Source of the DNA: Leucaena leucocephala
Lineage: Eukaryota > Streptophyta > Magnoliopsida > Fabales > Fabaceae
Direction of reading: 5' to 3'
DNA length: 64,000 bases
Assembly (NCBI GenBank): GCA_037074615.1
Contig: CM073545.1
Coordinates: 17,750,001 to 17,814,000, forward strand
Shown: piece by piece, positions 11,990-23,050 of the stretch
Numbering within the stretch: the stretch's first letter is position 1
Layout: every line of letters begins with the position of its first letter
Program-made: the position numbers and the translations under genes
Notes under the pieces: generated by a model
What the model saw: the letters and a program-made list of their open reading frames with translations, nothing else
What the model was told of the DNA's origin: nothing
The model's database searches: none

Positions 11990-13550
11990 CTTGCCTGTGA
12001 TACAGGGAAAGAGTAGCAAGCAAGAGACAGAGGCCCCTTCCTTCACGGAAACTTGGCTTCTTCTTCTTCTGCTCCTTCACCCACTTCATGTTCAACCTCT
12101 GTGGTCAATGGTGCGTATCACTCTGCTAAGTTCTGATTTCTGGTAATATTCTTCATTCGTACATGTATCTGGGTTTCGCTTAAAACCAGTAAAAAAGCCT
12201 TCCTTTTCCATGATCTCTTCCGATCTGGTACAAAGTAAGGATTTTTTTATTATTCATATTTGTTGTGTTTGCTTTTTTGTTCATGTTATGCTCTGATGAA
12301 ACTGTGATTCCAAAGTAATGATCAATGATTTTGTTTTGAATTGCTCTGACGAAACCGATTAAGATTTGAGATTACCGATCAATCAGATGTGATAAAACAA
12401 GAGCGATATGATCTTTTATGTGAATATTCTTCATCATATGCCAAATCCAACCAATTCAATAAAGGGTTTATTGAATTGGTTTATGGAAAGCTCTCTCTTC
12501 TACCTTTTCTTTCCACATCCTATTTCTTTACCATTTCTTAAGTGGGAAATTATATGATAAGCTAGGCTTTTTTCCATCCCGATTTGGTTGGCAACAAGGA
12601 GGTTTCTTAATTCAAAATCTATGTCGGATTTAGCCAAGATATACATAATCTCAAATTCTTAGATCATTGGTTAGTGGTGGATTTGGTGTACGGAGAAAGC
12701 ATTGACTGAATGTCATTTTCATACATAAAAGTCTTGAAAGGTTGATTAATTATATATCATTGTTTTTTAATGAGATTAATTATCATTAATTTAGCCTGTG
12801 GAGAACATTCCGCAGAGGTTAAGTTTTGGAAAACAAGAGAACAAACCCCTATTTTGCTTATAGAAAGGCCTTTCCAATTATTTTAGGCCACTTGGATAAT
12901 ATGTTACTCGCACATTGCCACGCGGAGGTTCTAATTATTGGTCTTTTGTACAACTTATTAGTAGTTAAAGTTGTACTAAACCAGCAAGTGTCCCCTGGCT
13001 AGAAAATATTTTAAAACTTGTCACGCCCACTATGAATTGGAATGTTTTAGTATACACATTGAAAATGAGTTTTTTTTTTTCTTAATGGCATACAAATTGC
13101 CTTGGCATGACTTATTGGTGCTTTTTCTGTGATTATTTATTAGTTTTTTAATTGTTCCTTAAGTTCTTCCGTAGAATAAAGATACGTAGAGGTATTTTTT
13201 AAGCAGTCATTAATGTCACCCATGCTAAGTTGTAAATTTCAAAAGCAATTTTTACAACACTGATTCAATATTTACTCAATATAAAAGTACGAGTGAACGT
13301 CCAATTTTATTATAGAAATTTCCACGTAAAAATTATGTGTATTTAAAAGATTTCTTCATTCTATATTGCCTTAAGAATATTAAAAAATGAGCAATTTTAA
13401 AAAAATTTAAAGTAATATTAATATAAGAAATTTTTTTAGATAATCACGTTTCTTTTGCCTAAACTCACAAAATTAGACCTTAGCTGTAATACCACTGATT
13501 CTGACGTTGTCCCTTAATTAAGTATAGGAATTTACATATGGGTTCGTTGC
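11990..13550 (+). other. Possible untranslated exon and intron of a plus-strand transcript
   Basis: The CT-rich segment ending at about 12,111 with a GT donor, and the acceptor at about 13,552 (TTCGTTGCAG), could be a leader exon and long first intron of a transcript running into the decayed frame at 13.6-14.0 kb. No coding exon with family similarity was found between. The 126-codon frame at 11,766-12,146 has no features of a real protein. Confidence 0.25.
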
Positions 13551-13608
13551 AGAGATGCAACTCTGATCAGAAAATGGTACACCATGGAGGGCTTTAAGTT
13601 CCCATAGC

Positions 13609-13974
13609 GGCTCTTCCTGCAAGCAAGAAATGAGGATTTCTGCAGATTGCTCACTCTCACTCATGAATATGTTATGATTCTATGCCATTCTCACCCCAGA
13701 CATGTCCTTCTTTGGCCCCTTGAGATGAAGTTCAAGTGTTTGTGGAAGGATCTCAGGATCAGAGTTGATACAAATAATAAGGAACTTCCTCTCCATGACT
13801 TTTGTTTCCCAGATATGATTTGAAGCCACTGAATATTACTGTGAGAAATGAGATTTCACTGACAGCATTAACAGAGAACCTCCTCAATGAAAATGGTGAT
13901 GGTGAAAGCAATTTGCAACCTCTTTTGCAGAAGCAGGGTCACGAGCCAATAGCAGAATCTGAAGTAACTCAGTA
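13609..13974 (+). pseudogene. Unrecognised decayed reading frame
   Basis: From 13,609 an open frame runs about 70 codons with balanced, protein-like composition (segments such as RHVLLWPLEMKFKCLWKDL and RIRVDTNNKELPLHDF) and ends at a stop near 13,830. A second frame then opens (YDLKPLNITVRNEISLTALT) and ends at the TAG at 13,972-13,974. The two read as one protein broken by a frameshift near 13,800-13,815, and an in-frame TAG sits just upstream at 13,604-13,606. I do not recognise the family. No usable intron is visible at the join. It is probably a pseudogene remnant, but an alternative splice form cannot be excluded. Confidence 0.4.
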
Positions 13975-14374
13975 GCTAATAACTTTTGAGTCTGCTTCAT
14001 AGAGACCCTACGTTCTCTACTATAAGAGAGTTCCCCCTGACAACTTCAAAACCCGTAGTGAAACTAGATTTTACTTTTAGTATTGAGTCAGAGAGAGCTT
14101 TTACTTCATTTCAAACTAATATTTCTGATGGGTTTTACCTCCTTTCACTTTAAACCAGAATGTAATAAATTCAATTTTATGTGATTGAACTGCATGAGCT
14201 TAATTTGCATAATTTCCGAATCAAGATCAGAGGATTCAACAAAGGAAGCTCAAATCCAATATGGAATGTCACTTCAGAACAGAGCAATGGCACGTGATTA
14301 CAGAAACAATCCCAAACTACCTATTGCAAGGGAAGGTAAGAATTTCTGAGTACAAGAACTTAAAAACTAGAAGC

Positions 14375-15108
14375 TTATCTAAATTGTGCAATCCAAGCTT
14401 TCTTCTGCTTGACTGGTAACATGAAGAGAAATCGATAGACGGAAGCAGCAAAAGTGGCCCCAAGGAAAGGAAATATCCAATAAACATAAAACTGCTCCCA
14501 AGTGTTGTGCCTATTATTGATGTAAGCCCATCCATATGCATTGGCTGGGTTCATAGAAGGCCCTGTGTACGCAGAACCAGGAACAACCAGAGACACCGTG
14601 GCCACAGAAAGCAAATACAACTTCAGAAAAGGGTTCTTGGGGCCTTTGAGCATAACAAGAATAGCCAAGTTCAGACCAAAAGTCAACAGGCCCTCTGCCA
14701 TAGCCCCACTATGCAAATCCACCTTCAAGTAAGGACTTTTCATCATGGATTTGTACTGGGTGGGGATCAGGTGAATAATAGCACGAGCTCCGGCGACCCC
14801 ACCTGCTGCCTGAGCAGGAAATCGGACGGCCATGGAGGTCAGAGAGGAGTCGGGTCGGAGGCCGGCGGCGTAAAAGGAGACGGTGGTGGAGGGGTTGAAG
14901 CTAGCGCCGCCGAGGAATCTGCCGATGAGACTGATGGTGAAGACGAGAATGGTGTTGATGACGGTGGTGATGAAGAGGCCTGCGAGTGAAGAAGGGTGGA
15001 GGCTAAGGAAGGAGGCGACTTCTGAAGCGAGATTCTGAGAGTTGAAATGCTGAAAACCCAGATTGAGGTTAGAATGGCGTCTCCTATGGCTGACTTTATC
15101 AACCCCAT
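14375..15108 (-). CDS. SIP1-type small basic intrinsic protein (aquaporin), frame-broken
   Basis: SIP1 aquaporins are ER-membrane water channels of about 240 residues with an altered first NPA motif. Minus strand from 15,108 opens MGLIKSAIGDAILTSIWVFS, a typical SIP1 start. The conserved body is in another frame: LFITT, GGASFNPSTT (first NPA replaced by NPS), MAVRFPAQAAGG, a long middle, then PSMNPANAYGWAY (second NPA) and NTWEQFYVYWIFPFLG, ending QKKAWIAQFR at 14,375. The switch lies near 15,020-15,050. Adding one base makes 735 nt and 244 residues, the normal length, so a single missing base explains it. Everything downstream is intact, so this is either a recent inactivation or a sequence error. 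No intron is needed elsewhere. Confidence 0.8.
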
Positions 15109-15600
15109 TCTTCTTCTTCTTCGAAGACCCTCGCTCTCTCTTCTCTCTCCTATGGCAAATGGCTAGGGAATGAAGCGGAAATCTGGAATTCCAGAGAAAG
15201 AGATGTGAAGGATCTATGGTGAGGAAGCAGAGCTCTTATAGTACTTTCTTTTATTGTCAGATAACAGAGATACAGAGCAATGAAGGCCAACCAAGTATAT
15301 TACTATAATCAACGATTCCTGTGAGCGACTATGCGCACGTTCCCCTTTGGTTGTTAGTCATATATAGTACACGAATTTTTCTAGATTTTCATATAAAAAG
15401 AAGTTGCACTCCATCCAGTAGAAAGAAAGAAGGAATTGCAAGAAGAGGAGTATGCCACGGGGGCAAGAACTGGTGGTTGAGTCTCTTTCCACTCTCATCA
15501 TCCTTTCAACCTAACTCCTCCGACCACCATTCTCCGTCCTCGAGCTTATTCGCTCACCTTCAATTCTGTTCTTCCCATTTTCATTTTTTTTCAATTTAGC
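15109..15600. other. Upstream region of SIP1 gene
   Basis: It contains a pyrimidine-rich (minus-strand reading) leader-like segment near the SIP1 start and no other gene. The 92-codon plus frame at 15,321-15,599 has no family features. Confidence 0.5.
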
Positions 15601-16035
15601 GTGTGTTTAGATAAAATTTTAAAAAAATGCTTATAAAAAAATATATTTTTAAGTAATTTATAGAAAATAATTTTTAAAAAAGAGTTTATAAAAAAAAAAA
15701 GTCTGAATAAATAAGTGTTTGGATAGTTAATTTTAGAATAATTTTTTATATTAGTAAATTATTAAAAATGTATAATTTAATTAAAAGTACGAAAGATGAA
15801 AGAGGATAGAGAAAAGAGAAGAGAGATGAGAGAGCGTAAAAAAGAGAGGGGAAAGAGTATAAAAAAAATAAGAATAATATAATAATTGGATAGTCTATAA
15901 ATTCTTTTATTATTTCAAAAACTAGTTTCAATATCTTATTTAAAACTATAATTTTAAATTATAATTTAACTCAAAAATATTTATAAATAAATATGGCTCT
16001 TTATTTTAAAAAAAATTAAATTAAAATTTTATCTA
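15601..16035. mobile_element. MITE of the purine-core family, copy A
   Basis: It starts GTGTGTTTAGATAAAATTTT and ends in a complementary AAATTTTATCTAAA. It contains the family's internal landmark TTTTTATATTAGTAAATTA followed by a GA-rich strand (15,790-15,860) and TTGGATAGTCTATAA. Boundaries are approximate and target duplications unclear. Confidence 0.5.
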
Positions 16036-16086
16036 AAAAATTTGTACGAAACTATGGTTTAAACAGGAACCGCCCTTATATCTTGT

Positions 16087-16545
16087 GTGTGTTTGGATGT
16101 TAGGTTTCAGGAATTGATTTTAGACAAAATCTCAATTTTAAAAGTTTTTTACACAAGTAGCTATTTTTGTTCAAAACTTCGGTTTGGCCATAGTTTCAGA
16201 AAAGCTGGTCAGAATAGCTTTTAGAACAATAAAACAACTTATAGACTATCCAATTATTATTTTACTTTTATTTTTTCTTACACTATCTCTCATCTCTCTT
16301 CTATATTTTTTTACTATCTCTCATCTTTCTTCTCTACCCTCTTTTCTCTCTCCTCTTTACCCTCTCTACTCTCTCTTTTCCACTCTCTCTCCTCTTTTTA
16401 ATAAAATTATATCATTTTTAGTTATTTATCTTTTTAAAAAATTATTTTAAAAATAACTATCTAAATATTTATTTTTTCAAAATCTATTTTTTTTATAATC
16501 TATTTTTTTTTTTAAATTTATTCTCAAAAGCTAATAGAAACGGGC
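16087..16545. mobile_element. MITE of the purine-core family, copy B (inverted)
   Basis: It starts GTGTGTTTGGATGTTAGG and ends with CTCAAAAGCTAATAGAAACGGG, the complement of the family's TTTGGATTAGCTTTTGGAGA end. The core is CT-rich on the plus strand, so it lies opposite to copies A, C and E. Apparent Ser/Leu-rich frames through the core are artefacts of the repeat. Confidence 0.55.
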
Positions 16546-16664
16546 CAAATTCTAGTTATCACGTTTTGCTCCCGCTATCATGCTTCCGTTAAGTCACACG
16601 TCAAATTTAACTTACTAGTATATTCAACATCTCTTCGTTGTTTTATTTATTTAACAGATAGCAA

Positions 16665-16825
16665 TGATTTTAAACCTGGCCCGGACCGGACGGCCACCGT
16701 TTTAGAGGTCGAGCCGGATTGAGCCGGTAATAACCAGCGTTTGAGTCGCAAACCGTTATCAAGCCGGGAGCCGGAACGGGTTTTGAAACACCGGACGGGT
16801 TGCTTGAGGGTCCTATCACGCTGGA
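16665..16825. repeat. GC-rich imperfect inverted repeat
   Basis: An island of CCGG-rich sequence in AT-rich DNA begins TTTTAAACCTGGCCCGG and ends with GGGTTTTGAAACACCGG, roughly complementary to each other. It resembles a short dispersed plant repeat, but no target duplication is clear. The 63-codon frame across it has no family features. Confidence 0.35.
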
Positions 16826-17516
16826 GAATAATGAGGAGGAAGAACCAGAAAAAAACCCAGTGCCTACCTTATGATTTTTCCTTTAGTAACAACAAAAATA
16901 ATAATAAAAATGGCAGTGAAATCAAAAGATAAAACCTGAACACTTGCTACCATGGCCCTTAAATATGCTGGCCGGATTTAGGACAAAGAATAAAGTTGAA
17001 GGCTGCCGGATAAGAGACGAAGGGAGGAAAGAAGCTGAAAAGTAATGTTGATGTACTGATTACTCTTTCATCTGTCGTCCAATTTTATAATCAGCCTATC
17101 ACCATTACGTTATGTTTGGCCTATTGAAGAGTTTTTAATATAAATATAAATAAAAATATAAGTACGAGTAAAAATAGAATTAAATTATAAATAAATTTTA
17201 AAAATTTATTTAGTATAATAAAAATATATAAAATTAATATATATATATATTTTTTATATTTTAGAGTAAAATTGTTTAATTTTTTTTATAATTTAAAAAA
17301 AATTAAAATTATTCAAAAAATTTATAATTTAAAATAAAATAATTTAAAATATTTTATTTCTATTTCTATTTTTTTATTTTTTATTTTTTTTATAAAATTA
17401 TAATAACTTAAAATATTAGAAATATAAATCAATTCTATTATATTAAGTAAGTAAAAAAATTTATTTTTATTTTTATTTCATTTGTCTCAAAGATGTCCTT
17501 AGATTTTATTTAGTTT

Positions 17517-17656
17517 GAGAAAATTAATTTATGACAGGGTAAAAAAGGTTAATATGGTTTATTTAGTTTAATAGGGAGGAGGGTAAGAGAAAATTAATTT
17601 ATGATGGGGTGAAGAAGGTTAATATGGGAGGAGAGAGATATTTTTTATTTAGTTTA
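17517..17656. repeat. 70-bp tandem duplication
   Basis: Two adjacent, similar units start at 17,517 and 17,587, each beginning GAGAAAATTAATTTATGA and containing GAAGGTTAATATGG or its close variant. It lies in AT-rich non-coding DNA. Confidence 0.75.
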
Positions 17657-17719
17657 AAAGTAATAGGGAAGAAATTTATTATAAATTAATAAATATATTT
17701 TATTATAAATAATTCCGAC

Positions 17720-17985
17720 GTTATCCACAATGCCCCTTTTTCATTGGACATGTTCTTTCTAGAGATCATCACCTGAGCATCTCTTCTTTAGGTTACTACA
17801 TACTTCCGACGTTACACACAATTCCAATGATGAAAGATGTTTGAGAATGCAATCCAAGTTTGATACAGGCAAATCCAGAAGGCAAATATTAATTGTCTTT
17901 TCATTCTCCATAAGATCTATGAGTGATTTCAAGAGGAGAGAAGGAACATATAACAGTAAATCACCACCCTTACACTCTTCCAAAT
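17720..17985 (-). pseudogene. F-box protein fragment
   Basis: On the minus strand the frame from about 17,983 to 17,759 contains the F-box core LDLPVSNLDCILKHLSSLEL followed by CVTSEVCSNLKKRC and DDL. The next codon, normally Trp in this family (DDLW), is TAG, and a second in-frame stop follows about six codons later. Similarity fades near 17,720. The frame has no clear ATG at its start. It is a truncated, broken remnant; a full F-box gene would continue for several hundred codons. Confidence 0.6.
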
Positions 17986-17989
17986 TAAA

Positions 17990-19230
17990 GCTTTTAACAT
18001 ATAGTTAATGCCTTTTTTGAGATCCACTATGAAGCATGGCATCCAGCTTTGCTTATGTAACAAAGCTTCCTTGTTCCCGCCACACCCCACAAAATCTTTG
18101 TTCTTTTTCCTTTAAACCAAACAAGTTAGCTAAAGAACATGATCAAGGGTTGAACCAGAACTACAATTTTCCAGTAATCCAGAGGAAGAAGGGAAGAAGA
18201 AAGTCAAAACGCAACTTTCAAGACGAAGATCAAAACCCAATTATACAATTTCATGCCCATCTAAGCATACAATCATAACCCAATTCGTAAAACCAAAAAA
18301 AAAAACGAAAGAAAGTGTAATAACTAGCAATTAATAACTACACTTGCGTAGATTAGAGGTAAATCAGAAAAAAGGAAAAATAATTAGCAGTGAAGAACTA
18401 AAACAGAGTCATCGCTCGCGCCAATGGTGACTCTGCATCCACCTTTTGCCATCACGCAATGGCTGAACAAGTACAGTATCTTGACCCGACCTGTCATCTC
18501 TATCCTAGACTCGATCTACCCTTACTTCATTGAACCTATCGGCAGAGGATGAGGAGGATGAGGAGGGGCGGATAAGGGAAAAGACTAAACGAAGAAATTG
18601 GCGGCCATGTGTATGGTACTTCCGGTGTCGATTTGTCGGACGGGGATGAACATGAAGCCGACTTGGTTGGCGGATTAGACAAGCTGAAGAAAGCTATTGT
18701 AGTGAGAGAAGAGGGCTATGTTGGGGTTTTATGACGGAGGTGGAGAAGGTGAAACTGCTGGGGTCGTTAGAGACGGAGAAGGATGGAAGCTAGACGGCGC
18801 TGATGGAGATCTTGGATCTCGAGGCTTGAAGACTGGTGCGTGTTGAAAGAGAGGAAGACGAAGCATAGACCCGTGAAGATGTCGGAAGATAACAGTGGAA
18901 TATCTAAAAATAGGCAATTTTGTCCCAAAAGGAGGAAATTTTTTCACCCCTCAAAAACTCCCGATTTTAAAAGGGGTGAGAGAGTAAAAAAAGAGGTAAA
19001 AGGAGATAAAAAATTTCCTTTTTCTTCTCTATTTTTTAACAACACCCATGCTCTTCTCTCTGCTTTCCAAAACCCCTAACTAAACAATGCATTACTCTTT
19101 TTTTTCTTTTTTTTCTTTTTTAATAAAATAAATTTAATTTACTGTCAATTTTACTGACACACATCCATCGAGGCATTGAAAGTGGGAACTCGTTACTCCC
19201 TTACTAGCTATAAAAGCTAAGCTAGAGTTT
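17990..19230. other. Intergenic DNA with no recognised gene
   Basis: The segment 18,400-18,900 is less AT-rich than its surroundings and gives short frames on both strands (plus 18,036-18,278; minus 18,729-18,947), but none matches a family I know and no splice-linked frame emerges. Confidence 0.5.
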
Positions 19231-19234
19231 TTAG

Positions 19235-19747
19235 GGTGTGTTTGGATTAGTTTTTGGAGAATAAATTATGGGAAAAATATATTCTGGAGAATAGATTTTG
19301 GGTAGAATAGATTTTGGGAAGAATAGATTTTGGGAATAAAGATGTTTGGATGATTAGTAGTAGAATCACTTTTTATATTGGTAAATTACTAAAAAGGGTA
19401 TGATATGATTAAAAGTAAGAGAGATGAAAGATGATAGATAAGAAAGAGAAGAGAGAAGAGAGGAGAGAAGAGAGAGAAAAAGAGAGATAAGAGAAGAGAG
19501 AGGAGAGATAATAGAGAGGAGAGAGGAGAGAGGGTGTAAAAAAAGTAAGGGTATAATAGTAATTGGATAATCCAAAACCTAGGTTTCAAAGAAAAAGCTA
19601 TTTTCAGTAGCTTATTCAAAACCTAGGTTTCAAACCGAGGTTTTGTCCAAAATCAATTCTCAACAAAAATTGCTGTTTGTGTGAAAATTTTTCAAACCGA
19701 GGTTTTACCCCATAATTGATTATCAAACCGAGGTGCCAAACAGGCAC
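19235..19747. mobile_element. Tourist-like MITE, purine-core family, copy C
   Basis: The element runs from GGGTGTGTTTGGATTAG to CCAAACAGGCAC with TTA on both outer sides, the 3-bp target duplication of PIF/Harbinger elements. It contains the TTTTTATATTGGTAAATTACT landmark in shortened form, a GA-rich core (19,410-19,540) and repeats of AACCTAGGTTTCAAA and TTTCAAACCGAGGTTTT in its right half. It has no transposase. It is the best-bounded single member of the family in this window. Confidence 0.7.
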
Positions 19748-19749
19748 TT

Positions 19750-20950
19750 AATTAATTTTAATTATATAATTTTAATTTATTTTATTTTAAAAATTATAAA
19801 TTTTTAAAAAATATTTTATATAATTATATATATTAAGATATTTTTTATCAAAAATAATTCAAAATATATATAATTAAATATAATATTTTAAATAAATTAA
19901 CATATAATTATTATAATTAATTATTTTTTTAATTTATTAAAATTAATTAAATATATCTTATATTAATGATGTGAGATAATAATTTTTTTTAAAGTGAGAA
20001 ACGCCTTCTACCCAGCGGACACAAGTGTATTCTCATCTCTTTAACTATTCAATGCGTTTATATTTTTTAAATACGTATCCTTTGTTATATATTTTTATAT
20101 CGTGTCTATTTATCAATCCTCAAAATTATAATTTTAAAAAAATAATCTAAAGTATAGTTTTAAGAAAAAATCAAAATAAATAATTATATTTATCTAAAAA
20201 ACTTACGAAATAAACTATAATTTTAGATAAATTATTCGAAATAATTTATAGAGCAAGAAAAATAATTTTTAGACTTCAAAAAATTATTTTATCTTTATTT
20301 TTTTGGCATACTCTCTCTCATTTCTTTACATATTTTTGTATTTTGTCACTATAGATCCCCATCGAACATGACTAGCCTATTGTCGTGCACCCTATCGGCT
20401 ATGGATAGTTCGTCGCTAGAGCTTCGCTAGTCTGTTACTATAAATCTGGGATCCGTCGCTAAGAATGAAGAGGAAGAAGATGTATGTTAGTATTTCCTGA
20501 CATGGCTTGTAGGCTGTCGTGTGAACGACGGTGAGAATCTGTACTTGCAGACAATGAATAGTAGTGAGGGAAGGCGATGGTGTGAAGAAGATAAATAAAC
20601 AACATGATTTTTTCTCCATATATTTTCTAGTAAATTATTAATCATAATTTTTTTTAATAATGATCATCTAAATATTTATTTATTTAAAATTATTGTTTTT
20701 ATAAACACTCCTCTATAATCTATTTTTTAAAAACTGTTTAAATTTTTTTTATAAGTTATTTTTTTAAAAAACTATTTAAACATGCTCATCATCACAATTG
20801 CAAAAATAGGTCACGTATAAGTAATATTAACTTGTCATGTTCTTTGTGCAAAACTACCTCGTTAGGAAAGAAAGAAGACTGATTACTGAATGAAGACATG
20901 ACTCTTACAGAGCCCCATTCTAAAGTGCAATGCTTCGCTAATAGCAGACA
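19750..20950. other. AT-rich intergenic DNA
   Basis: No gene was seen. Part of it (about 20,100-20,790) has MITE-like ends reminiscent of the purine-core family, including a terminal AAACATGCTCATCA, but the boundaries are too unclear to call an element. Confidence 0.45.
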
Positions 20951-20954
20951 TATA

Positions 20955-21405
20955 GGGCTGTTTAGATTGGAGGTAGACTAGAGTTTTAAAAGTTTTTTTA
21001 ACCAAATTTTAGTTTAGATAAATTTTAAAACAATTATATTTATCTATAAGTATTTTTAGATAAAACTATAGTTTAAAATTATAGTTTTGAATAAGTTATT
21101 AGAACTAATTTTTTAAACAATAAAAGAGCTTATAAACTATCCAATTACCATCTTACTCATACTTTTTCTTACACCTTCTCTCCTCTCTTTTCTCTACCTC
21201 TCTCATCTCTATTACTTTTAATCAAATCATACATTTTTTGTAATTTACCAATATAAAAAGTCATTCTAAAAATAACTATCAAAATACTTATTTATTTAGA
21301 ATTATTTTTTTTTATAAACTCTTCTCTAAAAGCCCTTTTCCATAAGCTGTCCATAAACTCTTTTTTTTCATAAGCCATTTTTTAAAATCTTATACAAACA
21401 TGCCC
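20955..21405. mobile_element. Tourist-like MITE, purine-core family, copy D (inverted)
   Basis: It runs from GGGCTGTTTAGATTGG to TACAAACATGCCC, with ATA on both outer sides. The core is CT-rich on the plus strand (21,170-21,220), and AATTTACCAATATAAAAAGT is the complement of the landmark in copies C and E. It has no coding capacity. Confidence 0.6.
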
Positions 21406-21409
21406 ATAA

Positions 21410-23050
21410 TATAGTAACTTTCGTTTTCCTTGGTTGTAATATTATAATCTAAACATTAACATATGACCTATATATTTAATTAGATGGATTATATTAAAAA
21501 ATTAGTTAATATAATTTTTTAAATATTCTAATAATTTTTTAACTTCTTTTATTCCTCTCTTGTTTCTTAATTATTATTAAGAAATATTAATAAAAATAAT
21601 TTAAAAAAAATTGATATAAATATATATGTCATATATTTATAAACTTTAGGTTGTCTAGTGATTCGCGATTTTAGACTGAACATGTACATGTTTGCTGGTA
21701 AGGGGTAATACCAAACCCAAAGACTTGGGTTTTCTTCATGCGCTACAGCAACAAATACCCGCCACAAACCACAAATCACACATTAATGGGAGTGTACCGC
21801 ATTAAAAAAAAACGCGGAGGAGCATGTGACCATAATTTATTACATGTCATGTTTTCCCAATTAATACGAGTGACTTGGGAACAAGTAGTAGTTGATTTGT
21901 TATCTCCTATATTAATGTCTGCGTAAAATTAAAAAAAAAAAAATCTGCTTGGTCAAGCTCTGGGTTCTGGTACTCACCATGCATGCACACTAGACTTTGG
22001 TTATCCTTGCTCCAATTTAATTGAGTTACCTGTTTTTAGTGGTCAAGTAAAAAGAATATAGACATGAAGGCTATATTTAAATGGATAGAGAAATGAGAAG
22101 AAAATAAAAGAAACAAAAATACTATAAAAGAAAATTTATTATTTTTAGAAATTTTTTCTCATAATATTTTTTATTGTCTAATTTTGGTTACTTCCAAATA
22201 TAGGTAATAATTTACATCCAAATTTCTCAAAACTTCCCAAACAGTCATCAATACTCCGTTCTTTGTTCAAAAGTCACAAGCATATGTGTTCTGATAATAT
22301 TATTCGTCGTTTTACAAGCAAACCATGTGAGTGCTAAACATTCTATCGTACACAAGAACATCGGGGAGGTTCTATGGAAGAGCTGCGCACGCATGTTGCT
22401 GTTCAATAGTTTACGAGCGCTTGATTCGAGTCAGGCTCTCTTTATCCATTCAAGACGTAGCTGTTCCTTATATTATTAAAAAAGTGAAGAAAGAGGACAC
22501 AAAAGTAAATTACTGAATTTGACTTTAAGCTACTTATGATTAATTAATTTTAGCGTCTAGGATGCTATTAATCATCAACGCCCGCTTTCCTGACAAAATG
22601 AGGACACAGCCTTTATTTACCAATTTTGTAAATTAAATTACATGGCAGAATTTTCTCAAAATATAAACATAGAATAGAAGGGAGCCGCGGTTAGATGTGA
22701 CGACGCTCTTTTCAAGACCCGGAAGCTGTACAGCTCAGAGATCCCCCACTCTGAAACAAGGACGCAGGCTGCTGCATCACCACCCTGTTTAAGAATCCTC
22801 TGCTTCTTCTCTCTCTTCCACCGACATTATCTCTATGCACACAAAGCTTCAAAGCTAAAAGGCGAGCCACTAAAGCAGACAAACGAAAGGAGAAGAAGCA
22901 AAGTTGAGGAACCATATATCCTCTTTGCTGAAAGAAGCTTTAGGGTTTATTAAAAAAACAAAAAAGATTTGAACTTGGCTTGTTTTCTCAACATTTCCCT
23001 ATAGTCGCATTTTGTTCAGAAGGGGAAAAAGAAACAGAGGAAAGAGGAGA
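21410..23050. other. Intergenic and upstream region of the SKS gene
   Basis: It is AT-rich to about 22,650, then carries leader-like sequence up to the SKS start. Short frames on both strands lack family features. Confidence 0.5.

Noticed and set aside
15746..15931. Ser/Leu/Phe-rich open frames across 15.7-16.5, 19.4-19.6 and 53.4-53.9 kb
   Set aside because: They arise from the GA/CT-rich core of the MITE family, recur in every copy, and have no start context or protein similarity.
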